Positions 56,110 to 64,000 of a stretch of DNA of 64,000 nucleotides are shown piece after piece. The translations under genes and the position numbers were made by a program. The DNA comes from Saccopteryx bilineata (taxonomy: Eukaryota > Chordata > Mammalia > Chiroptera > Emballonuridae). The stretch covers positions 105,049,767-105,113,766 of the forward strand of contig NC_089496.1 in the NCBI RefSeq assembly GCF_036850765.1, given 5' to 3'. Numbering within the stretch: position 1 is the stretch's first letter; each line of letters opens with the position of its first letter. Below the pieces are notes generated by a model. The model had not been told where the DNA came from. It ran no database searches and saw nothing but the letters and a program-made list of their open reading frames with translations.

Positions 56110-57230
56110 AAAGTACTCAATCATTAGCCCCCTTAACTATTATTAGCAGCCATTTAGAAACATCATGAAGTCTGCTTTGGGCTTGGGGGATTGGTTCAGT
56201 GCATTAAGCATGAACCGAAGGACCTAGGAAGTGAGTTTCTTTAAGGGATCACACTGCATTTGGAAATTAAGCCCTTTTCTCTTCTGCTCAGAAACAAGGC
56301 TGCAAATATGCCCTACAGCTTTGTTTGCAGAAAATATGACATGTCACTCTTGTAGGAGGAGCTGTTCCCTTGGGAATCTTGGCATTCCTGGGTCGGTCCC
56401 TAGGAGCTCAGTAAAATAAATATACACAGGCGGAGAAGTCTAGTCAGCTTGAAAATGAGGCCAGATTCCAGAGCCTGCTGCTCCGTCCTGCTGTGTTCAA
56501 AAGAAATATTCTCTGAGAATGGGTTTGGGGGTTGGTCGAAGCAGCATTTAACAGAGACAACAAAGGGAGTTGTCAGTTCATTTAAGCCTGACTCCGAGGA
56601 ACCTCAGGAAGGCTCGCTGCGCTTTGGCGTGTTAGAAATTGTAATATCGAAGATGGTGCCTTGGACGGGGTACTGTTTGTGTTAGATTTGCAGGAATGGT
56701 GGTAATATGTCATTGAAGAATGTTTCACTTGGGTACGCTGTGATCGAATTTTCATCCTGGTTCCAAAGAAAAATGACTGCTCTAGGGAAGGTACATTTTC
56801 CTTTTTAAATGATTGACAGCCTTTTTTAAAGTTGTTTTTAAGTTCTTTCGTACTGCTTTCCATTGGAGTGCTTTTCAGGGCAGCCTGCAGAATTTTGTAA
56901 GGCCTCCATCATGGCGTTACTCTTGTGATTTGTCCACATGAATTGAGCCAACAGCTCAGTCCACATCCAGATGGCAGTGGTTTGGACATGTCACTTACAT
57001 GGAGACTCCATGCCTCTGACTGTGCTGAGGGCTCGGTGAGAGTAAGGACCAGGCTCGACTGTTTATGATCATATCCATAGCAACAGGCCTCTTCCTAGGT
57101 GCCGGATCAGCCCTTGTTGTGACTGGCTGAATGATGTCTGAGAGAGCGTACTGCTCTCTCAACTATTTTTTTAAAAAAACCTATCCATATATCATCTCTC
57201 TGTTACCTCCTTTCCTGTGTTAGACATGCT
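56110..57230. other. No gene seen; unassigned sequence
   Basis: No recognised repeat; frames below 100 codons without domains. Confidence 0.4.
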
Positions 57231-57234
57231 TTTC

Positions 57235-57405
57235 GTGTACTCACGCATTCAATACTCACAACAACCCTATGAGGAAGGCACTATAACTCTTCCCATTTTC
57301 CAGATGAGGAAATGGAGATGCAGAGACGTGAAGCCTTTTGCCTGAGGTCACACAGCTTATGAATTGTGGAGCTGGGATAACCCTGTGCTGATGCCTTAGC
57401 CTCAC
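57235..57405 (-). mobile_element. MIR SINE, antisense
   Basis: aatactcacaacaaccctat, gaggaaggcactataactct, ccattttccagatgaggaaa and gaggtcacacagcttatgaa are a well preserved antisense MIR core. Confidence 0.85.
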
Positions 57406-57409
57406 TCAT

Positions 57410-59080
57410 TTATTCATTTTCTCCAAGGCTAGGTTCTGGGGATGTGGGGAAAACCGGAGGAGGTTAGATTCTTTGGTACACTTTTCCTAATCTCGTGATT
57501 CTAAATTAAGCCAAAGCCAGCGAAGATGAAGGCCTGAAGAAACTCACCTGCTTGGAAGTGCGTGAGCTCTGCTCAGAGGGCATGATGGGAAGAGCTATGA
57601 AGACTCAGTAAGATCAGCCTCAGGACCCCAGTGAGAACTTGGCCGTGACTCTGGAAACATAAGTCAGACTCTCCTGACCTTTAAGAAAATACTGTTCACA
57701 TCTCTTGGGTGACGGTATTTCCCTCGAAGAAGACTAGTAATATAACATAGCTGAGAATTCTCTTGAAGCTGATAAAAAGTATTTAACATTTAATAATAAA
57801 TTTTGACCCTTGAACATTAAAGTATATACCAGGGACTGTACCTAACTAATCCAATTTTGTATTGCTGTAGTTTTCCCTGTAGTGATGTTCGGATTTTAAG
57901 AAAAAAAAATAATAATTCGGGTAAAAGCAGGAATGGTGATTCTAATTCATTTTTCACTTTATAAAACTTCCATGGGTAAACTTTCCTCGCCAGAGATGGT
58001 TTGGTTTTGCTGATGGCATAATTTCAATAATGAATAATTCAAAGAAGCACACAGAGAATGTTAGCTGGAGACAGAACAAATATCTTTGAATTCCTGCTCC
58101 TTTGAAGGGCCTTTGGAAGCAGGTACTCATCTCTATGAAGCCCCCTTCCAAGGAAAAATGGGCATGAGTCTTAGGCTCCTGGGAAACTGGTGTGATCAGT
58201 GAATCTCTTCTCTTGGAAGCCTGAGATAGAGAGAAGCCGCCTGAACCTTCCCCACATCATGGCTCTGGTATCTGAAGTATTATCAAATGAGGGCTGTCCA
58301 ACTGGCTGGCTTCGCCAGGGGAAGCCAGCGATCCACTGAAGCAGGGCTGGTCCCCAGTGTGCGGATTGGGAAGAAAAACCAAAGTGAAAAGTGACCAGGA
58401 GTCATTTCTTCCCGCAGACCATGCGAGTGCCGATTCCAACGTGCGCGGCCTTTTCTGTTTTTTTCCATGCCCAGAATGAAAATACATTTGTCGCCCGGGG
58501 TTCTGAGACTGTTAGGCAGCCATGCTCGCTGGAGGGGAGCTGATGGGAATTGTACATCATTAGTCAAGAGGCCCAGCCGCCTTCTCCGTGAATCAGGGAG
58601 CCTAAAGCTGCTCGCATTTTGCCTGTCCCCCCCCCCCAGTTGGTGCAGACCCTCTGTGAGTGATTTCCTTGTACTTTGTCGAACGCACACAGAGAAACAG
58701 ACATGTCTATCGGAAGTGAAGTGTCTGAGTGTCTCAGATGGATGAATGTCTGTCTGTTGACATGCCCCGAGCTTGCCTCAGTTCTCTCACCTCTGAAATA
58801 TCTTCAGAGCCCTTGAAGGTGATGCACTGGCACTGACAGGAGAGGAAATGGCCACAGTGATGAAAGCCTGAGGGGTCAGGGGCTTGAAAGAAATGTCAGC
58901 CCAGCCTCCGAGCAGTTGCGCTCAAACGGGCTGGATGCTCCCTTCATCCCAGCTAACATTTGAAAGAAAGTGGGTGTTTCTGATTGTCACATGATTGTAG
59001 GGCCCTACCAGACCACCTGGGCAGGGCCCGTGGCTGCAGTATGTCCTGTGATGTGGGGACAGTCTTAAAAAGCACAGATG
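57410..59080. other. No gene seen; unassigned sequence
   Basis: A C-run lies near 58628-58638. Overlapping frames of 76-135 codons at 58257-58745 on both strands show no domain. Confidence 0.4.
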
Positions 59081-59085
59081 TGCTG

Positions 59086-59950
59086 TTTTGGTTTTCTGTG
59101 GCTGCTATAGCAAACTGCCGCACACTTACTGACTTCAAGTGACTTGAGTTTATTATATATCTTACAATTCTCAGTCCAGCACGGATTTTACTGGACCAAG
59201 GTCAGGGTGTCTGCAGGCCTGGTTTCTTTCTGGAGGCTCTGAGGGGGAATCTGTTCTCTTACGTTTTCAAGCCTCTAGAGCAGTGGTAGTCAACCTAGTC
59301 CCTACCGCCCACTAGTGGGCGTTCCAGCTTTCATGGTGGGCGGTAGTGGAGCAACCAAAGTATTATATAAATAAAAAGATAGATTTAACTATAGTAAGTT
59401 GTTTTATAAAGATTTATTCTGCCAAACTTAGCAAAAATCCAACATAAAGTACTTGGTAAGTAATTATTATTATATGCTTTAACTTGCTGTAACTCTGCTT
59501 TATAAATTTTATAAAGTAAAGTGACTTCCCTACTTTATAAATCACCATTACTGTGGAACCGGTGGGCAGTTAGAAAACTTTACTACTAACAGAGACACAA
59601 AAGTGGGCGGTAGGTATAAAAAGATTGACTACCCCTGCTCTAGAGGCTGCCAGCATTCCTTGGCTCATGGCACCTCCCACCATCTTTAAAGCCAGCAGTA
59701 TAGCTAATCTCTCTTTGACTCTCTGAATTCTTCCTTCTGTTGTCACATACCCTTCTGACCCCCTTTCCCCCATCTTTTCTTAGTAGGACCCAGACATTGG
59801 TTCACTCAGATAATACAGCCTAATCTCCCCATCTCTGTATTTTAGGTTTAATCACATCTATTAAGTCTCTCTCACTCTATAGGTAACATAGTCACAGGTT
59901 CCAGGAATCAGAAATCATTGGCAGGGGGCATTATTCTGCCCGCCATGCAT
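59086..59950 (-). mobile_element. MLT1-type LTR, antisense, split by an hAT element
   Basis: 59086-59280 (gctgctatagcaaactgccg, ggaccaaggtcagggtgtct) and 59646-59950 (ccagcattccttggctcatg, cacctcccaccatctttaaa, ctaatctccccatctctgta) read as one antisense MLT1 LTR, interrupted by the hAT copy at 59281-59637. Confidence 0.7.
59281..59637. mobile_element. Short hAT DNA transposon, family 1, copy b (357 bp)
   Basis: Same family as 49695-50042, with ends CAGTGGTAGTCAACCT and GACTACCCCTG and the GCCCACTAGTGGGC palindrome. The 8-bp target duplication ctctagag is perfect (59273-59280 and 59638-59645). It inserted into an old MLT1 LTR. No transposase. Confidence 0.95.
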
Positions 59951-60302
59951 GCCCTCCCCCAGTGCCAAAACTGAGTTTGGACTTGATTGGCTAAGAGTCA
60001 GGTGATGGCAGGAGTCTTGTGTCTTTCTGGTTAGAGAGGCCTGATAATTTAGCAGAGGCTTTTGACCACTGCATAGGAAATAGTGGAGTATTCCAGGCCA
60101 AACACAAACTCCCCTGCCTTGTAGGAGAGTTGGGAAGTATCCATCTATTCCTCTTCACCCCATCTTTCTGTCTGAACAACTGGTATGAAGTCCTAAATAT
60201 TTTCAAGTCTCAACAATATATCTTTGTCTGGAGGCTTCACAGTATGGCCAACTGAATTTCTCATTCTTCCCATGAACAACTCCATGCCCTTCCTTCATCT
60301 CT

Positions 60303-61471
60303 CAGCCCAGATCAGCCTAGTCCAGATCAGCCCAGCCCAGCCCAGATCAGCCCAGCCAGCCCAGCCCAGCCCAGATCAACTTAGCCCAGATCAATCCAGC
60401 CAGCCCAGCCAGCCCAGCCCAGCCCAGATCAGCTTAGCCCAGATCAGCCCAGCCAGCCCAGCCCAGCCAGCCCAGCCCAGCCCAGCCCAGATCAGCCCAG
60501 CCAGCCCAGCCCAGCCCAGATCAGCCCAGCCAGCCCAGCCCAGCCCAGATCAGCCCAGATCAGCCCAGATCAGCCCAGCCAGCCCAGCCCAGATCAGCCC
60601 AGCCAGCCCAGCCTAGCCCAACCCAGCCCAGCCCAGATCAGCCCAGCCCAGCCCAGATCAGCCCAGATCAGCCCAGCCAGCCCAGCCAGCCCAGCCCAGA
60701 TCAGCCCAGATCAGCCCAGCCAGCCCAGCCCAGCCCAGATCAGCCCAGCCTAGCCCAACCCAGCCCAGCCCAGATCAGCCCAGATCAGCCCAGCCAGCCC
60801 AGCCCAGCCCAGATCAGCCCAGATCAGCCCAGATCAGCCCAGCCAGCCCAGCCCAGCCCAGATCAGCCCAGATCAGCCCAGCCAGCCCAGCCCAGCCCAG
60901 ATCAGCCCAGCCAGGCCAGCCCAGCCCAGATCAGCCCAGCCCAACCTAACCCAGATCAGCCCAGCCCAACCCAGCCCAACCCAGCCCAGATCAGCCCAGC
61001 CTAGCCCAACCCAGCCCAACCCAGCCCAGATCAGCCCAGCCTAGCCCAACCCAGCCCAGCCCAGATCAGCCCAGATCAGCCCAGCCAGCCCAGCCCAGCC
61101 CAGCCCAGATCAGCCCAGCCAGGCCAGCCCAGCCCAGATCAGCCCAGCCCAACCTAACCCAGATCAGCCCAGCCCAGCCCAACCCAGCCCAGATCAGCCC
61201 AGCCCAACCTAACCCAGATCAGCCCAGCCCAGATCAGCCCAGATCAGCCCAGCCTAGCCCAACCCAGCCCAACCCAACCCAACCTAACCCAGATCAGCCC
61301 AGATCAGCCCAGATCAGCCCAGCCCAGCCCAACCCAGCCCAACCCAGCCCAGATCAGCCCAGCCTAGCCCAACCCAGCCCAACCCAGCCCAGATCAGCCC
61401 AGATCAGCCCAGCCTAGCCCAACCCAGCCCAACCAGCCCAACCTAACCCAGATCAGCCCAGATCAGCCAGC
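60303..61471. repeat. 1.17-kb CCAGC/CCAGATCAG minisatellite
   Basis: Built from CCAGC and CCAGATCAGC units with variants CCTAGC, CCAAC and CCTAAC. The first ~600 bp is dominated by CCAGCCAGCC and CCAGATCAG, the second half by CCCAACCCAGCC and CCTAACCC blocks. A longer block containing ccaggccagcccagcccaga recurs 208 bp apart (60911 and 61119), so there is higher-order duplication. G is scarce on the plus strand; the minus strand carries closely spaced GGGCTGGGCT runs. The 130-codon frame at 60224-60616 is an artefact of the repeat. Confidence 0.97.
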
Positions 61472-61474
61472 TTA

Positions 61475-62740
61475 TTTTCTGATTGGTTTTATTTCCATCC
61501 CTGCTCAGCCACTTCTTCTTCATATATTTAAATTTAATCTGTCTACCTAAATTGTTGGTGGGTTTTCTTCACTATGTTTTGTGCAATATCCACATTTCTT
61601 TTCAGTAAGCACTTTAATCATTAGAATCTCCTCTACCAAATTCTCAAAGTAATAACGACCACGTGCATCCTACCTGTCTTCTATGACTTCACTTCTCTTT
61701 CCGGTCTGAACCGTGCCTTGTCGCGGTGCCCTGCTGCATCTCATGTCCTACCCCTTGTGAGCACCCATTCATTCATTCATTCATTCATTCATTCATTCAT
61801 TCGCAGCAGTTATTTAATAAGTTCTTGCTCTGAGCCAGGCCCCGTGCTGTTACACTGCATAGCATAGCACTTGTATTTCTACTTCCCCTGGCAGGCTGCA
61901 TGTTCCGTGTGAAGTATACATTTATGCAGAGTGAATCCGTAAATGCTATGCTGGTGCACAGACATCAAGTTTACTATCAGGCAGGAGAAAACACATTTTC
62001 CAGGAGGAAGACAAAAATTTATGGCAGTTCCTGGGGTCGGCATGCTGATTTGCTGCATAATAACATGACTACATAATTGCCTCATGGTTGCTGTGAAGTA
62101 TTGGGCTTGAGATAGCCGTGTGGATTTTGTTTTCTCAGCCTAGATGTTTTCCTAACATTTTCTGAGGTCAGACTGGCCAGGGTGACATTGAACCCCTGAC
62201 CAGAGGGCCAGCTGAGGAGAACTAGATGTGGTTCTTGGCAGGGGTGGGAGGGAGTCAAACTTATAAATTCAGTAAGGGATCTCACCCAGTATCTGTTCTA
62301 GCCCCCTCCCTGGGAAAGCCCTTCTGCTGGGCGGACAGTGTGTGGATAGATGGGGTCCAACGACTGACCTAAGGGACCTGGAACCCTCTTGGCCACCCTG
62401 GATTGTTTGGGACTTAGGGAGGCTGAGACCAGTCACTAGACCTCAACCTAGTGGGGCGGGTCTGGGATCCTCAGTCTGCGACAACTGTTTTCTCCCTGGC
62501 TTTGCCCTTTCTGTTAGATGCTTTACCCACCGCAGATAGACTGATTGTGTCCTTGACCTCTGTCTGTGACCTGTCACCAGCCAGCATCTCCTTGTGTCCT
62601 GTTCCCCTCGTCTGTCCCTCTCCTTCCTCACCTCCTCTCTCCTCCTCTCCTTCAAACATTTACAGAGAAGCTACTTATGTATCAGGCAAGCTCCCTGATG
62701 AGCATTGAGCAGCCCAGTAATTAACTGACTGATTGATCAT
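61475..62740. other. No gene seen; short (ATTC)n repeat
   Basis: An (ATTC)n run of about nine units lies at 61766-61802, followed by ctgagccaggccccgtgctg, which looks like the end of an old SINE or LINE. The rest is unassigned. Confidence 0.5.
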
Positions 62741-62744
62741 CTCT

Positions 62745-63395
62745 TTACCACTTGGGTACTGAGGATTGGCCACGGGTCAGACAGTGGGACTAGCATGTCT
62801 GCAGAACGGGAGGTAAGAGAGAATGACCAATCTGAGGAGCTAAACCAGGTCCAGCTCAGCGTGGCAGGGAGGGGACAGAGGTGAGAGGGATGCAGGAGGG
62901 GTAGGCGGCAGCCAGGACAGGCAGGGTCTGGAGAGTCACTCTGGACAGCAGCCTGAGAGCACTGGGGAACCATGGCAGCACTAAGCTGAGCAGCGACACG
63001 GGAACTGGTCAGATTTGCATTGTAGGAGGCTCCCTTTGCTTAGAGGGCGGGCAGGGGTTGGGAAAGGGCAGATTCCAGGCTGGGAGAGCACCGAGCTCGC
63101 TGTGGCGGTGAGCAGCGGAGCCAGGACAGTGGCCTCAGCTGAGGTGGGGGCGGTGGGCGCAGAGAACTGCAAAGATCCATGATGTGAGTGGATACGGAGG
63201 AGGGGAGCCCACCGCCCTTGCGGACTGATCAAGTGTGGGGCCCATGGGAGTGAAGGAGGGTCCCCTACGTCTGAGGAGCTAACAGGGTAACATAAGCGCT
63301 TCCAGTCTCGGGGGTGGAATAAGGGGCAGGTACAGGAGGGCCGATAGGAGCCTCTTGGGGGTACATGTGGTTCAAACAATAACACTATAATCGCC
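62745..63395. other. No gene seen; possible old LINE remnant
   Basis: gcatggcagcactaagct-type text near 62970 and gaactggtcagatttgcatt recall ancient LINE-derived sequence, but I cannot place it. Minus-strand frames (to 134 codons) have no domain. Confidence 0.35.
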
Positions 63396-63399
63396 GACT

Positions 63400-63640
63400 T
63401 TAAAACACAGTCTGCAGAAAGTGAATTCTATATAGTCTTGGTTGTGGGGTCCATGGAAAGGCATGCTGGACACAGGGGTTATAAAATGGGTCATGTATGT
63501 GCCCGGCGGGTACTGGAATTACTAGGGGGATCGCTTTGTAAATTATATACCTGTCTAACCACTGTGGTGCACACCTGACACTAATATAAAATAGTGTTTG
63601 ACTGTCAACTGTAATTGGAATACAAAAAAGAAAAAACAAA
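63400..63640 (+). mobile_element. Old L1M-like 3' end
   Basis: aattctatatagtcttggtt, aattatatacctgtctaacc, acacctgacactaatataaa and tgactgtcaactgtaattgg resemble an L1M 3'UTR, ending in an A-rich stretch at about 63625-63650. Confidence 0.55.
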
Positions 63641-63644
63641 AAAA

Positions 63645-64000
63645 TGTCTTAAAATCCTGGCCTAGAAGGAAGCAGAATGTTAGAACAGATGAGGAGGTGC
63701 TGAGACCCTTGTGTGGCGGGGACAAGGGGCAGTGCTCTTTTGAAACCTAAAAACTCTTTATTCTATGTGGAAACAAAGCACTCTTTGGGGCACACGCCCC
63801 CTTTGTTGTGAAGGACCCCTTTGAGAGTCAAGGGCCTGCTGTAAGCTACTAGGAGTACTTTACTTATATATTGGACTCGGGACTTCTGTAACCTTTAAAG
63901 AAAAGATATGGAAAGTTTTCACGTTCCTTGTGAGGCCGGAGATGGAGGCTCCCTCTGTCTGCGGGCTCAGGGCAGTCCACAGGGTGGGGCGGGGCAGGGC
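63645..64000. other. No gene seen
   Basis: Unassigned sequence to the window edge, ending in a G-rich stretch (gggtggggcggggcagggc). Confidence 0.4.

Noticed and set aside
60224..60616. 130-codon frame rich in AQPSPAQISP repeats
   Set aside because: It is a read-through of the CCAGC/CCAGATCAG minisatellite and has no start context or domain.
60303..61471. Telomere-like or CRISPR array
   Set aside because: CCTAACCC occurs only as a variant unit among CCAGC-type units, not as a TTAGGG array, and there are no unique spacers between repeats.

Overview
The window is nuclear DNA of a placental mammal, almost certainly a bat. The best evidence is a dense set of tRNA-headed SINEs of chiropteran type (heads such as GCCCTGGCCGGTTGGCTC and CCTGACCTGTGGTGGC, with TCTC-rich bodies and A-rich tails), mixed with young mammalian L1s, MIRs, MLT1/MLT2-type LTRs and recent hAT and mariner DNA transposons. 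The SINE types point to a rhinolophoid or other yinpterochiropteran bat, but that is recalled knowledge and the species is not proven. I see no host protein-coding gene, no functional tRNA or rRNA gene, and no CRISPR or prokaryotic feature. The sequence looks like intergenic or deep intronic DNA.

Layout. 1-4945: a young antisense L1, cut off by the window edge inside ORF2, with its own CpG-rich 5'UTR. 4946-14860: an old antisense L1 that holds bat SINEs and a second, full-length young antisense L1 (7103-13074, flanked by an 11-bp target-site duplication, TSD). ORF1 of that second copy is intact, and ORF2 is open apart from two nonsense substitutions. 14861-27100: degenerate unique-looking sequence with SINEs, MIRs, a solo LTR (16829-17456), an MLT2-type LTR, a tiny L1 3' end with a possible 3' transduction (17608-17758) and, abutting it, a 5S rRNA fragment with its own 15-bp TSD (17790-17831). 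27100-41420: MIR, MLT1, L2-like and SINE copies, a SINE split by an hAT element, and a 5'-truncated L1 with a 14-bp TSD (38024-38799). 41956-42552: an internally deleted Tc1/mariner-type element with 109-bp inverted ends and a transposase remnant. 46573-59637: three more short hAT elements; two belong to one family with a perfect GCCCACTAGTGGGC palindrome. 60303-61471: a 1.17-kb minisatellite of CCAGC/CCAGATCAG units. The rest up to 64000 is old repeats and unassigned sequence.

Nothing here works as a pathway. The window records successive transposition: L1 is the likely source of reverse transcriptase for the SINEs, the 5S fragment and the truncated L1s, while the hAT and mariner elements are cut-and-paste passengers that needed transposase from elsewhere. 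The most interesting items are the tailless 5S retrocopy, the long-TIR mariner derivative, the near-consensus CTCF cores inside one SINE family, the minisatellite, and two nearly intact L1s with very different 5'UTRs.
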